A stretch of 64,000 nt of DNA from Perca fluviatilis (GCF_010015445.1 NC_053112.1:7694403-7758402), one strand, 5' to 3'; shown: positions 1 to 11,474, numbered from the stretch's first letter. Made by a program: numbers and translations. The notes: a model not told the origin generated them from the sequence alone.

Positions 1-841
1 GAGTTAACAGAATGAATGGCGATATTTCCCCAAATGGAACTTTTTTCTCCACTGATTTGCCAGTTAAGTCAGAGAGGGGAAATCACATAAAATTGAAATT
101 ATTTAAAAATAAATGAAAGATTCAAGAGAAAAAACCCTGACTGTAGGTTGTGTAACTGGGTTTCTGCAGTAGAACTCATCTCAGTATTAGATCGGTTAAT
201 CTTGGACTTTTCTTGTTCCTTTTACCTGCCATTCAACATTTTCTGCATGTCGAATATAACACAACATGACTAAACATCTAAAAATCTCACTAGCAGCCTC
301 TGGTGGCCACCATCCTCAAATACACAACAACATGTGAAAGAGTAGCAGAGCAAACTGAGTACGGCTAAAAATGCAATGGTTGTCCTGAAGTTGTCCCTAA
401 AACAATTTCCCTTGTGAAAACCTGCACATGCAAAGATCATTTTATGTATTGATCAGGAAGATATTAAAGGTTTAGTACAGAGCTATATCTACTGTATGTT
501 CTGTGGGAATCACAAGAGGCCCCATGACTCTAATGTCACAAACAATACGATATTATTGTTATTTTAAACATATTGCAATATATTTATTACCTCTTTTTCC
601 AAATGCTAATAAGGAAAACTGTTTTATCTAAAAAGATAAATTCCTGTGTTTGCTCATCTCACATTTTTGCTGCAAAATGGGATTGTCAAGCAGAACAACG
701 GACCAACACATGTATTTAATAAAAGATTGATATTTGGCATCCGTATACAGATACAGTATTGCCACAGAAAATATTTGAATACTATGCTGTGTTGATTCCC
801 CCCCCCCATCCCAATATCACCTCCAGGGAATCCTCCTATAC
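1..841. other. Intergenic stretch, no gene seen
   Basis: This AT-rich stretch has no long open frame and no repeat family that I recognise. A short poly-C tract sits near 799-808. The only possible coding signal is just to its right, a candidate minus-strand exon described separately. Confidence 0.5.
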
Positions 842-982
842 CTGAGCTGCTGGGTGTGGTCTCTGTCTCTGGACTCCTCCTCCAACCCTCTTCGGACCCG
901 GGTCTTGGTGTTGGCGTGCCTTGTCAGCGATGGCAGGATCTGGTGTTGCTCTGCGGCTGCATGAATTCAGAGAGCTTGAGGA
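842..982 (-). pseudogene. Possible frameshifted exon, unrecognised protein
   Basis: On the minus strand a 141-base segment is bounded by a plausible acceptor (CTGTCTGCAG, ending at 983) and a donor (CAG|GTATAG, starting at 841). Its first part reads LKLSEF in one frame. The rest reads AAEQHQ...TRHANTKTRVRRGLEEESRD in another, a charged helix-like segment, so one base appears to be missing near 962-966. I do not recognise the protein. It could be a decayed exon, an assembly error or chance. Confidence 0.2.
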
Positions 983-1005
983 CTGCAGACAGCCAGATGA
1001 CTTAA

Positions 1006-2087
1006 AGTGCTCATATAATGCTTTTGGGCTTTTTCCCTATTCTTTATTGTGTTATAAATCTTTTTTGTTCACGTTATAGGTTTACAAAGTGAAAAAGCCC
1101 AAAGTCCCCCCCAAAGGGACTTACCATCTCCAACAGAAACACTGTTCACCAACTGCTCCAAACAGCTCTATTGTAGTCCAGCCTTTACTTCAGAGACAGA
1201 CGTGGTCACTTTGGAACACACGTTATAATGCGCCGCGCTTTGGCATGGCCGCGCCCTCATACTCTGCTTCTGACTGGCTAGTAGTCCTCACCTAGGTACT
1301 GTCAGGGCGCCCTCATACTCTGCTTCTGAGCTGGCTAGTAGTCCTTACCTAGGTACTGTCAGGGCACGCCCTCATACTCTGCTTCTGACTGGCTAGTAGT
1401 CCTTACCTAGGTACTGTCAGGGCACCCTCATACTCTGCTTCTGACTGGCTAGTAGTCCTTACCTAGCTACTGTCAGGGCAGCCCTCATACTCTGCTTCTG
1501 ACTGGCTAGTAGTCCTTACCTAGCTACTGTCAGGGCACGCCCTCATACTCTGCTTCTGACTGGCTAGTAGTCCTACCTAGGTACTGTCAGGGCACGCCCT
1601 CATACTCTGCTTCTGACTGGCTAGTAGTCCTTACCTAGCCACTGTCAGGGCACGCCCTCAAACTCTGCTTCTGACTGGCTAGTAGTCCTTACCTAGCTAC
1701 TGTCAGAGCACGCCCTCATACTCTGCTTCTGACTGGCTAGTAGTCCTACCTAGGTACTGTCAGGGCACGCCCTCATACTCTGCTTCTGACTGGCTAGTAG
1801 TCCTTACCTAGCTACTGTCAGGGCACGCCCTCAAACTCTGCTTCTGACTGGCTAGTAGTCCTTACCTAGCTACTGCGCATGTGCGTCTCCCAACAAATAT
1901 GGAACAGAAGTGAGATGTCTCACTCTGTAGCTAAAACAGAGAGCTCAACACACAGGGTGAAAAGAGGAGCTGCAGCAATGTGCAAAACAAAAATATGGTG
2001 TTTTTTGAAAATTAAACCATGTAAAGCTATTCTGATATAACTTCTAAATACAATTATGAAACTGAAAATGAGCATAATATGAGCACT
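1006..2087. mobile_element. TTAA-flanked MITE (piggyBac-like) with internal minisatellite
   Basis: The ends are inverted repeats, AGTGCTCATATAATGC on the left and its near complement GCATAATATGAGCACT on the right. Both are directly flanked by TTAA (1002-1005 and 2088-2091), the target duplication typical of piggyBac transposons. There is no transposase frame, so the copy is non-autonomous. Its middle is expanded into the tandem repeat at 1251-1878. Confidence 0.8.
1251..1878. repeat. Minisatellite, about 11 copies of a 57-59 bp unit
   Basis: Each unit runs from GCCCTCATACTCTGCTTCTG through GGCTAGTAGTCC and TACCTAG to ACTGTCAGGGCA. Units start near 1251, 1308, 1368, 1425, 1481, 1540, 1596, 1655, 1713, 1770 and 1828. 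They differ by single bases (CTAGG/CTAGC, CATAC/CAAAC) and small indels. The array lies wholly inside the TTAA-flanked MITE and grew from one internal segment of it. Confidence 0.95.
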
Positions 2088-2129
2088 TTAACACCAAAGT
2101 GAGGAGTCAACTTTTCTTAAAAAAAATGA

Positions 2130-2720
2130 TATTGAGTTTAGGGCTGAAACTAACATTTCAACAACAATTTCTACAAGCATTATTTTCAGGATTAATGGAT
2201 TAGTTGTTGTTCTATAAAATGTCAGAAAATGGTGAAAAATGTGGATCAGTGTTTCCCAAAAAGCCCAAGACGACGTCCTCAAATGTCTTGTTTTGTACAC
2301 AACTCAAAGATATTCAGTTTACTGTCACAGAGGAGAGAAGAAACTAGAACAATATTCACATTGTTCCCCCAGGCAGTCAAAGGCACAAACCCTCCTCTCA
2401 ACCTCCTTCCTCTATAAAGACTTGTGTGCACTAAACCCCAAAAACTGGAAGTGCAATAACATTATGTATATAGTGCCACCTCATCGTGTTTATTTATCTT
2501 GATTGTTCTATTTTATTTTTTTAATTTTATATTTCTGTTTGTCTGTGATTTAACGGTCATATTGAGAGCTGCTAAACTGTGTTTCATTGTTGAAAACAAT
2601 GACAATTAATATATTTTCTATTCTACATTTAAGAAGCTGGAAACAGAGAATCTTTCACATTTTTAATAAAAAATCACTCAAGCCGATTCACCGATTATCA
2701 AAATAGTTGGTGATTCATTT
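2130..2720. mobile_element. Dispersed fish repeat split by a LINE 3' tail
   Basis: The segment beginning GGGCTGAAACTAAC and containing AAAATGTCAGAAAATGGTG resembles a common teleost dispersed repeat, as I remember it. It breaks off near 2364 and resumes near 2628 (ATTTAAGAAGCTGG). The roughly 260 bases between end in TGTTGAAAACAATGACAAT, a tail typical of CR1/L2-group LINEs. An inverted fragment of the same outer repeat lies at about 23003-23125. Confidence 0.5.
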
Positions 2721-2756
2721 AGAGTTGATAACTAATTGAGTTTACTTTGACTTCTG

Positions 2757-3118
2757 TTACAAAAGTGGCGTGTGATGCGTGTATTCTGAGTAATGGGGAC
2801 TTTGTACATTTACATTTTTGTATTCCTTTCTGTTACAGATCGTCTCGTCTGGGGAGAGATGTACGTGGATTGTATCCAGGACAGCTGGGTAGAGTCCATA
2901 TTGTCCACTCAAAGGATTGTGGGTAAGGCTGTGTGCGAATCTCTCCTCAGTCTGCCAAAAACAATATTATACTTTCATACTCTTACTTACAAATGTATAA
3001 ATCTTAAGTAAAATTTTTAATCACGGAAGACTTGTATCATGTGGAAGCGCTGACACTTTTGTTGTTATTATTTAGAATTCCTCATGGGGGCGACAGAAAC
3101 TAAGCACTACAGCTTTAA
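2757..3118. repeat. Unclassified dispersed repeat
   Basis: This segment (TTCTGTTACAAAAGTGGCG to CACTACAGCTTTAAAG) has the look of a high-copy teleost element. No coding frame in it is convincing; the 72-residue open frame has no family features. The 3120-3980 stretch after it holds no gene that I can support. Confidence 0.35.
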
Positions 3119-3982
3119 AGAGGAAAGGCCAACTGTCCAAAATTTGAAGGGTTAATCCTCTGGGGATGATGAATGTGTTTGAAAAACTTGCAACGCACCA
3201 TGCAGGCGCTTTGTTATGAACCATTCCTACATACTGTATAGCTGTGAAAAGTAATGCACTGTAATTTGTATTCATTCAACATATTTACCAATGTATACAC
3301 CCCATTGACTGCTGGTGTATCAAACTGAGAAAAGGTTTGGCATAGGGAGGAGGTAAGGGTGGATGTTTGGGTCCTAAATCACAGGGCGTTCAAGCCAGGA
3401 GTACTATCTAAGGGGACCAGTGTTTTAATTCAAACCACAATCTTTTTTCTAATCTTTACTAGTCATTTTGGTGTTTAAACTTAACTGTCGTCGCAGCATG
3501 GCGGTCATCTGTTGTCGGCTAAAATGAACTGAAACAACTGTCACCTCCCGTTGCCCTGTATCTGTCTCACAGTCACCTTTTCTTGGCTAAATTTAACTGT
3601 AAAGGCCGCTTAATTTGACCCCTTATGTGACCGACAGTCGTCGTAATTTTGTAGGATATGAATCGTCAACTCATTCTCACTCCCATCTCGTGAAATGTGG
3701 ATGCTTGGTCAGGTGCCTTTGGCGTTGTTTTTGACGCTAAAAGTGTCCTTTAGTGTCATATCTAAATCGCTTTATCTAAGCGCGCCGGGTCGGGACTTTT
3801 GGCGTCACTTTTGACGCAGGTTAGGTTAAGGAAAAGATCGTGGGTGGGCTTATAAAAGGTACGTTTCAGTGACACGCGGCGGGACAAGAACGGGACAGTT
3901 GGGTTTAGGAAAAGAAGAACGGGACAACCCATCCACCACCCCAGTCAACCTTCTTACTACTCAGTACCGTTGTCGCTCTTAA

Positions 3983-4678
3983 GGGCCGTTACAGAGTCAA
4001 CGCATCGGTACGCATACGCGTCTGCAAGGCTACGCATCGCTACGCTTCGGCCGCCATTATGCGTCGATGCGTAGCCAAATGTGTCGTCCCAGTTTTTGAT
4101 ACGCGACGCGCACAATACTATGCGTTGTCGGTGGGGGCGACACTGCACGTATTGTACATTAAAAATATTGAATCAACATATCTGTGCAATTTCATCAAAC
4201 ATAGGACTATTGAGTCACATTTTTCGGTATGTATCAACGTTGTGTGTGTGTAGTCTATGCTGTGTGCCCTCCTCTAGAGGCGAGAGAGAGACCCAAATGT
4301 ATCTATATATTTTTAAAACCTGCTAAACCATGTTTAAGCGACCTTTTATTAATGTATTGGTCAGTGCTACCCAATCGTAGCATACTGTACTGGTGGGGAA
4401 ACACTCCAGCATCTGATAAAAAGAAATCAGCCAGACAGCTGCTCCCTGACGAGAGCCACTCTCCGGGAGGGTCTGGCTCTGCCGACCGAACCGACGTGGA
4501 AGCGCTCTGCTGCCCCCTGTTGGCGTTGGCGTTGTGTTCACGCATCGCCCGTGACGCTTCGGTCTACTTGCGTCCGCTGTTTAGACTATGAAAGGGAGCG
4601 CGTCGCTCGGCGTTGCTTGTTCGCGTTGCTTGTTCGCGTTGCTTGTTCGCGTTGCTCGCGTTGACTCTGTAACGGCCC
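3983..4678. mobile_element. Harbinger-like MITE, TAA target duplication
   Basis: A perfect 21-bp terminal inverted repeat beginning GGGCCGTTACAGAG is present at 3983-4003 and, inverted, at 4658-4678. The 3-bp duplication TAA lies at 3980-3982 and 4679-4681. This combination is typical of PIF/Harbinger elements. The interior is CpG-rich and has a short tandem repeat of GTTGCTTGTTCGC near 4613-4655. There is no transposase, so it is non-autonomous. Confidence 0.8.
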
Positions 4679-4855
4679 TAATACAACGTCATCTTCAAGC
4701 ATCGCGTAGCTGCTGCTCTGCCCGGTTGCGTTCTACACACACGCGCTTAAGGGGGATTTTTGGGTCGTATCTGACTGTACGTACACGCCGCCGCCGACTT
4801 GAGCTTCTAAAGATACCGGAAGTCATTCATTTTCAATGGAAGCTTCTCTCAGCTG

Positions 4856-6892
4856 AACAGCAGAACTAGAGTGGACAATGTTCAAAGTTTCCATTGCTGA
4901 AGCTGCGGCGAGGAGCTGTGGTCTTAGGGTCTTAGGTGCCTCAAGGGGCGGTAACCCACGAACACCGTGGTGGACACCGGTGGTCAGGGAAGCCGTCCGA
5001 CTGAAGAAGGAGTCTTTCCGGGATATGTTATCCCAGAGGACTCCGGAGGCAGTTGCAGGGTACCGAAGGGCCCGAAGGGCTGCAGCCTCTGCCGTGAAAG
5101 AGGCAAAGCAGCGGGTGTGGGAGAAGTTTGGAGAAGACATGGAGAAGGACTTTCGGTCGGCACCAAAGTGCTTCTGGAAAAACTGTTCGCCACCTCAGGA
5201 GGGGGAAGGGGAACCACCAAGCTGTGTACAGTAAGGATGGGACACTGTTGACCTCAACTGAGGAGGTAATAGGGCGGTGGAAGGAGCATTTTGAGGAACT
5301 CCTGAACCGACTAATACCGCCTCTATGTTAGAGGCAGAGCTGGAGGATGACGGGGATTGTCGTCGATTTCCGGGCGGAAGTCACTGATGTAGTCAAACAA
5401 CTCCACAGTGGCAAAGCCCCGGGATTGATGAGATCCGGTCCAGAAATGCTCAAGGCTCTGGGTGTGGAGGGCGCTTCCTGGTTGACACGCCTCTTCAACA
5501 TTGCGTGGAAGTCTGGAACAGTGCCAAAGGAGTGGCAGACGGGGTGGTGGTTCCCCTTTTTAAAAGGGGACCAGAGGGTGTGGCCAATTACAGGGTATCA
5601 CACTTCTCAGCCTCCCTGGGTAAAGTCTACTCCAAGGTGCTGGAAAGGAGGGTCCGGCCGATAGTCGAACCTCAGGTTGAGGAGGAACAAGCGGATTCCG
5701 TCCCTGGTCGTGGAACAACGGACCAGCTCTTCACTCGCAAGGATCCTGGAGGGGGCCTGGGAGTATGCCCAACCGGTCTACATGTGTTTTGTGGATTTGG
5801 AGAAGGCGTGAGCGACGGGTCCCCGGGAGATACTGTGGGAGGTGCGCGGGAGTATGGGGTGAGGGGGTCTCTACTCAGGGCCATCCAATCTCTGTACGAC
5901 AAGTGCGAGAGCTGTGTCCGGGTTCTGGCAGTAAGTCGGACTCGTTTCAGGTGAGGGTTGGCCTCCGCCAGGGCTGGCCGCTTTGTCACCAATCCTGTTT
6001 GTAATATTTATGGACAGGATATCGAGGCGTAGTCGGGTGGGGAGGGGTTGCGGTTCTCGTGGGCTGGGGATCTCATCGCTGCTCTTTGCAGATGATGTGG
6101 TCCTGATGGCATCATCGGCCTGCGACCTTCAGCACTCACTGGATCGGTTCGCCGGTGTGTGAAGCGGTTGGGATGAGGATCAGCACCTCTAAATCGGAGG
6201 CCATGGTTCTCAGCAGGAAACCGATGGAATGCCTTCTCCAGGTAGGGAATGAGTCCTTACCCCAAGTGAAGGAGTTCAAGTACCTTGGGGTTTTGTTCGC
6301 GAAAGTGAGGGGACAATGGAGCGGGAGATTTGTCGGAGAATCGGCGTAGCGGGTGCGGTATTACATTCCATCTATCGCACCGTTGTGACGAAAAGAGAGC
6401 TGAGCCAGAAGGCAAAGCTCTCGACCGCCGGTCAGTTTCGTTCCTACCCTCACCTATGGTCATGAAGGCTGGGTCATGACCGAAAGAACGAGATCCAGGG
6501 TGCGAACCGCAAATGGGTTTCCTCAGGAGGGTGGCTGGCGCCTCTCCCTTAGAGATAGGGTGAGAAGCTCAGTCATCCGTGAGGATCTCGAGGATAGAGC
6601 CACTGCTCCTGCGTCGAAAGGAGCCAGTTGAGGTGGTTCGGGCATCTGGTGAGGATGCCCCTGGCCTCCCTAGGGAGGTGTTCCAGGCACGTCCAGCTGC
6701 GGGGAGGCCTCGGGGAAGACCCAGGACTAGGTGGAGGGATTATATCTCCAACCTGGCCTGGGAACGCCTCGGGATCCCCCAGTCGGAGCTGGTTAATGTT
6801 GCTCGGGAAAGGGAAGTTTGGGGTCCCCTGCTGGAGCTGCTCCCCCCGCGACCCGACACCGGATAAGCGGACGAAGATGGATGGATGGATGG
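4856..6892 (+). mobile_element. 5'-truncated, degenerate Rex3/RTE-type LINE
   Basis: Translated pieces in several frames match the conserved order of a fish RTE-group reverse transcriptase. They run KEAKQRVWEKFGEDMEKD (about 5095-5150), HSGKAPG (about 5407), GKVYSKVLERRVRPIVEP (about 5617), LLFADDVV (FADD catalytic motif at 6085-6096), KSEAMVLSRKP, FKYLGVLF and GRPRGRPRTRWRDY near the C-terminus. The frame shifts many times, so it is dead. The 3' end is a short GATG tandem (6876-6890), typical of Rex3. A perfect 14-bp target duplication GCTTCTCTCAGCTG flanks it at 4842-4855 and 6893-6906, which fixes both ends. Confidence 0.85.
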
Positions 6893-7081
6893 GCTTCTCT
6901 CAGCTGCAAGGAGCGGCAAATCTGTCGGCGTTGCGTTTTGGGCGTTTTGAGCGTCAATCCGAAAGTTGAAAGTGAGTCAACTTTATTGTAATGAGCTATG
7001 ACGCGGTTCAGCAGCAAGCAGCGGCAAATGCCAGCAACCAATCGGAATATAGATGTCCTTCGCGCTGGCTGATTCCCGGAG

Positions 7082-7567
7082 CAACGCGTTCTCATTCCGA
7101 ACTCGTAAAATAAGTACGTTTGGTCAGTGTCCCAAAGGCACCCTTCGACGTATTTGTGTAACGTACTGGGGAGAGCCGCAGTTGGATGAGATTTAGCGAG
7201 TGGTATGTAAGGGGAAATTTGCGGAAGGATGGTAGTTGGGTAAAACACCGGACTTTCACTCAGGACACTCGGGTTCGCGCCCCGCGTGTGGCGTTTTGTT
7301 TCCGTGTCTCCGGTGTGTGTTTCCCGGCTTTTGAGGCGTCCTTTCCCCGTTGTTTTTCTCGTAAACCCAACCTCCAACAGATTCCATTATTGTCGCGCTT
7401 CACCCGTCCCGACCAAGCGCGTCAAAAGGGACGAAAAAGGGACGGCAATAGTGGCGACCAAGCACGTTTACATGAGACGCTAAAGGAGACTTTTAACGTC
7501 AAATAAGAACGAGAAAGGCTCCTGACCGAACGTCCTTATTTTACGAGTTGGGTGTGAGAATGTGTTG
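7082..7567. mobile_element. 486-bp MITE with 31-bp inverted ends
   Basis: The left end (CAACGCGTTCTCATTCCG, through CTCGTAAAATA) matches the inverted right end (7537-7567) with a few mismatches. The 7-bp duplication CCCGGAG flanks it at 7075-7081 and 7568-7574. The interior has a tRNA-like segment with a B-box-like GGTTCGCGCCC at 7272-7282. It has inserted into an older GC-rich repeat that continues on both sides (6907-7074 and 7575-8110). Confidence 0.75.
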
Positions 7568-7574
7568 CCCGGAG

Positions 7575-8243
7575 AAACATGCGATGTAAACTTTCGTTCC
7601 TACAAAAACATTAGCTCCGTGAAAATGGAGGAAAAGCTCATAATCGCTGTTGCTGGGTTGCCCTATCATTTATGATATGACGTTGTTTGCGTATACTGGT
7701 CGTTAACGTTACCTGCCGGTCACATGGTCTCTAAACAGTCCTCTCACGGTGAAGTCCTGCACGGGTCAACAGCTGGCAGCTGCTCGCTCTGCCTGCATTC
7801 TGCTGCGGTTCAGCGGCTAACGAGCGAGCTAACAGACACCGCCGCGACCAACAAACAATACAAGTTCTGTCCTTATATATGTAATTTATAAAAGGTTTCT
7901 AGTGTCAGCGTACTGGCCGTGCAGTGGCTGCTTGTGCTTTTTCTTCAATTGCGTGTTGAACATGATCGAAGAACGCTGCCACGTCAGAGCGGCCAAAGCG
8001 TCAAACAGCTTCCCCGAACTTTCTGACAAGCGTCCTTGATAGGGCGGCTAGAGCTTCTTTGCAGCTCAAGTCGGCGGCGGTGTGAACGTACAGTGACGCT
8101 GACAGCCGCTGCCCAAGCGTCCATATTTTACGAGTTACGAGTTCAGAGCGAGAATGGGTTGGAATTGTTGTGCGTACGTTTTCAAACGATATCATACAAA
8201 CCTGTTCGTGAGAATGCGATGCATTATGGCTGCTAATTTCTAT
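7575..8243. repeat. Remainder of an older GC-rich transposon
   Basis: This segment joins in sense with 6907-7074 once the 486-bp MITE is removed, and with 4690-4841 once the Rex3 copy is removed. All three appear to be parts of one older element that received nested insertions. GTGAACGTACAGTGACGC near 8081 looks like part of a transposon end. No reading frame looks coding. Confidence 0.35.
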
Positions 8244-8247
8244 TTAA

Positions 8248-8676
8248 CCCTTGCATTGTCTTCCCGTCGACCATGCAACTTTTAGTTTTTCCGGGTCAAA
8301 AATTTTTGGTCTTCTTTTTTGACACTTTTTTCCCGATGTTTTCGTCACTTTTGTTTGATGTTTTTTAAGGTCCTCCCAAAGTTTTCGTCATTTTTTGCCA
8401 AGGTTTTTTGTCAATATTTCCCACGTTTTTTGAAGCTTTTTCTGACATCTTTGTCACTTTTTCCCCGCGTTCTTTTATCAATGTTTTTCAATCAAATGCT
8501 TTTAAAGTTTAACAAAACACCCAAATTCAATAAAAGTAGTGAACTGATCCTTTATTTAACTAGTGAAGAGCGTTGTACGAAACAATCCACTTTATTTGTT
8601 TTTGACAATTTGGTTAAAAAGAAACCCAAATTTCTGATATAGAAACTTTTTGAAAATGGACAAGGACAACAGGGGG
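8248..8676. mobile_element. TTAA-flanked MITE (piggyBac-like)
   Basis: The ends are CCCTTGCATTGTC on the left and GGACAACAGGGGG on the right, flanked by TTAA at 8244-8247 and 8677-8680. The CCC...GGG ends plus TTAA are a piggyBac signature. The T-rich interior gives a 107-residue frame of Phe/Leu-rich low complexity that is not a gene. Confidence 0.75.
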
Positions 8677-8838
8677 TTAATTGAAATAGCAGAATAAATG
8701 TTCTGGTTATCTGGCCAGCAGTTGTTTCAATACTGTATCTTGTGTTGGACAGACAGAAGAAGTCTAAAAACATGTCTACATGTCATTTTGATAACAATCA
8801 GACTAAAATACTCCACTTTGACTCTCAACATGCTGCAG

Positions 8839-9034
8839 CTACAGTGTTCCCGGTGGACCCTCTCGGTCCCTCCGCGAGTCCCCTGACCCTCCGTGTGGAA
8901 ACTACCAGCAGAGTTTTGACGTCCGCACCCTGAGAGCGCTGTCTGTCCTCCGTCAGTGCCCGGCTGTCCCGGAACAGCGCCCCCCTCAGACGGCCTACCA
9001 GGAGCACTTTCAGTCTCCTCTCTTTCCGCGGTAG
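8839..9034 (+). CDS. Candidate orphan terminal exon, unrecognised protein
   Basis: A good acceptor (CAACATGCTGCAG, ending at 8838) opens a 64-codon frame ending in TAG at 9032-9034. It contains the segments GNYQQSFDVRTLRALSVLRQ and QTAYQEHFQSPLF, which look like ordinary protein rather than repeat. A canonical AATAAA follows at 9147-9152, about 115 bases after the stop, as in a short 3' UTR. I do not recognise the family and see no convincing upstream exon in the window. It could be the last exon of a gene cut off by transposons, a gene fragment, or chance. Confidence 0.35.
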
Positions 9035-9146
9035 TTCAGCACCATGTGCTGTCAATGACAGATGAGGATGGAAACGGGCTGTGAATGAACCTTCCCCAGT
9101 GGGTCTGGTGTCAACCTGGCTAGCTAAAATTAACTTTTTTTAAAGA

Positions 9147-9152
9147 AATAAA
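9147..9152 (+). terminator. AATAAA after the candidate terminal exon
   Basis: This canonical polyadenylation hexamer lies downstream of the stop at 9032-9034. It supports, without proving, the idea that 8839-9034 is a real last exon. Confidence 0.35.
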
Positions 9153-9185
9153 AGACAGTTCAGAGGAGGTTCAAGCTCAAAAAGG

Positions 9186-9512
9186 GTTCTCATGTGTCAT
9201 GTCTTGTCTGACTTCCTGTCGCCTCCTTCGTGATCGTGCGCCCGGCCCTGACCTGTCTCACCTGTTCATCCTCTACCTCTTTATTTTAGTCTGGTGTTCT
9301 CGTGTTTCATCTGTCTGGCTCTCAGTGTGTCTTCCTATTGTTTAATTTCCTCCAGTGTATTTGTATTTTCTTTTGTTGCCTGCTAGTTTCTTTGTTGTCT
9401 TTTATTTGGATTCAGATTTTTGTCATTAAAGCTGGCTTTGTGTTCTATCAATGAGTCTACTGACTGTCCTCCCTTTTGAACTCTCAAACTCTGACAGTAT
9501 ACAGTCAAATGA
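9186..9512. repeat. Dispersed repeat ending in TGACAG
   Basis: The segment starting near TGTCATGTCTTGTCTGACTT and ending CTCAAACTCTGACAG is pyrimidine-rich with a GTCATTAAAGCTGG segment near the end. It resembles the insert at 20584-21005 in base composition, in the CTTCCTGTC...CACCTGTTCA order, and in its TGACA end. I cannot assign a class. Confidence 0.4.
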
Positions 9513-10278
9513 AGAGCAAAACAATCATTTTGAGCTTTTAAGTCAGTCATCACCATTTGTAAAACTCTGAGAAACAAGTAACTTACTTAAAATATGAAAT
9601 TAATTTGTGGTGACGGCGCATTCATGTGCCCCTCGGACGGTCCGAGATTTCGAGTTCGGTGTGTTCACGTGCTCTCAATCGGGAAAACCGGAAATTTATT
9701 CTTCAGTACAGGGGCAAGTTCAAGCTCAAAAAGGTGCGTTTGTGATAAACTGAAGGATGAAGGGTTCCTCTATGTGTTGAGAAAATTCTCCTCCTTCTTA
9801 AGCTAAATAAACTCTTTAAAAAGTATCTAGGATCAGCTGGAAAATGCATCGTCACAAAGCTGAAAACAGGGCTGTTTTTCTTACACCATGAAAAGATTAA
9901 AAACTTTTTAGAGATACGTGGTTCTCACAGGACAGCTTAACTACTTTAGGAACAGCTGGCCAGTGTACCTGAGTTCCTGCCGAGACACCAGTGGGTGGGT
10001 CCCTTCACTCCGCGAGCACCGATTGGTTTCTTTGCTGCGTTGCCTTCTTTTGTTTGACACCGACAACATTTGGCATGCATCTCCCACCTGTGTTGCGGCT
10101 GGTCGTAACATCTCTCTGATACAATGAATGAAATTAAGTACTAAAAATCGTAATTTATTATGAATGTAATCATATACAATATTTTGTAATGAGTAGTCTG
10201 GGGCATTCTAACAGAGAGGTAGCCAAAATAACTGAATCAAGTAAACATGTCTTAGGAAAAATATAAAAAATGAAATAA

Positions 10279-10585
10279 AGGAATACGCCACCGTTTGTTG
10301 AAATAGTTCTTATCACGGTCTCCCCTGGCTGTAGATAGGTGGGCCAACGCATTGTTTGTCTCAGTGCAAGTGATTAGGTTTTTTTTTTTGTCTTTTGTTG
10401 GCTCACTTTTACTCACAACATGCTAACCGGCAACATAGGATTCCATTCACTACGCTAAGCTAACTAGCGGCGGCGCTGTTGCACCAGACTAAAATGATGC
10501 ATGCACAAAAAATGCGTTGGCCCACCTATCTACAGCTAGGGGAGACCGGGATGAGCCCTATTTCAACAAACGGTGGCGTATCCCT
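10279..10585. mobile_element. Short TTAA-type MITE
   Basis: The inverted ends read AGG(A/G)ATACGCCACCGTTTG on the left (10279) and the complement on the right, ending at 10585. TTAA follows at 10586-10589, and a mutated ATAA precedes at 10275-10278. The paralogous place in unit 1 (about 14665-14680) reads ATATACTTAAGC with no insert, an empty site. Confidence 0.65.
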
Positions 10586-11474
10586 TTAAGCCCCTCTGCG
10601 TCTGCTTTTCAACACTTTATGCAAAGCCTATCAGATCCGCCCCCTTTGGAGAATTTCCTCAGTTACGTAGGGAAAGGATTGTCATTTTCAAAGATTCCTT
10701 TTGAAATATGAGACCATTTTCATTGTGAACTTTGTGCGTCAGACCTCATGGGAAGATGCATGATGTGTGTTCACTTCCCATGCATTTGTTTGAATCATGT
10801 TACAGCAAAAAAATAACCAAACTATACAAACCGGTTAGTCTTCTCCTGCCATCTGGCTCAGTGTGGGGCAAACACTCTGACACAGTCTGTCTGCTGGTTT
10901 TCATGCACGAGTTGTTTATTTAGTTACTGTACGTACACACCGCCGCTGTAGTGCCACTTGGCCGGCCATGACAAAACACTAATGTACTTAAATATCCGGG
11001 GTCCCACATTTCTAAGATTTTTCTTAAAATTAGGAGTGTTTTAATCCAAACTACGATCTTTTGTCTAAACTTAACGAGTCGTTTCAGTGCCTAAACTTAT
11101 TGCAGCATGCTGCTCACTTTTTCTGGCTAAACTCCACTACCATCCACGGCCCCTGAAAGGGAGCGTCATCTGACGGTGCCTGTACCTGCCTCGCAGTCAC
11201 CTTTTGGCGGCTAAACAACTGCCGCAGGCAGCCGGCGTCCTGGAGCTCTGTAGCGGCTAAATACAACCAGCAACTGCTGCAGGGTGATATATTGCTGAAA
11301 TTAAAATTTAAACATTATTAAAATGCTGGAAAGTTGGCTTCTTGACCATTTTTTCTTATGAATAAAAATAATGAATAGTTGTTTGAAATACAGCATGTTA
11401 TCTTGACTAAAATATAGCATTAAACATTTATTTCAACATTTATCTTAAGTTACTTTTTTTTTTAAGAAAGTTGT

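Noticed and set aside
1251..1878. Regular repeats that might suggest a CRISPR array
   Set aside because: The units are contiguous, with no unique spacers, in a eukaryotic genome and inside a MITE.
4229..4591. 120-residue frame and its antisense partners
   Set aside because: It is inside the Harbinger-like MITE; openness on both strands reflects GC-rich composition.
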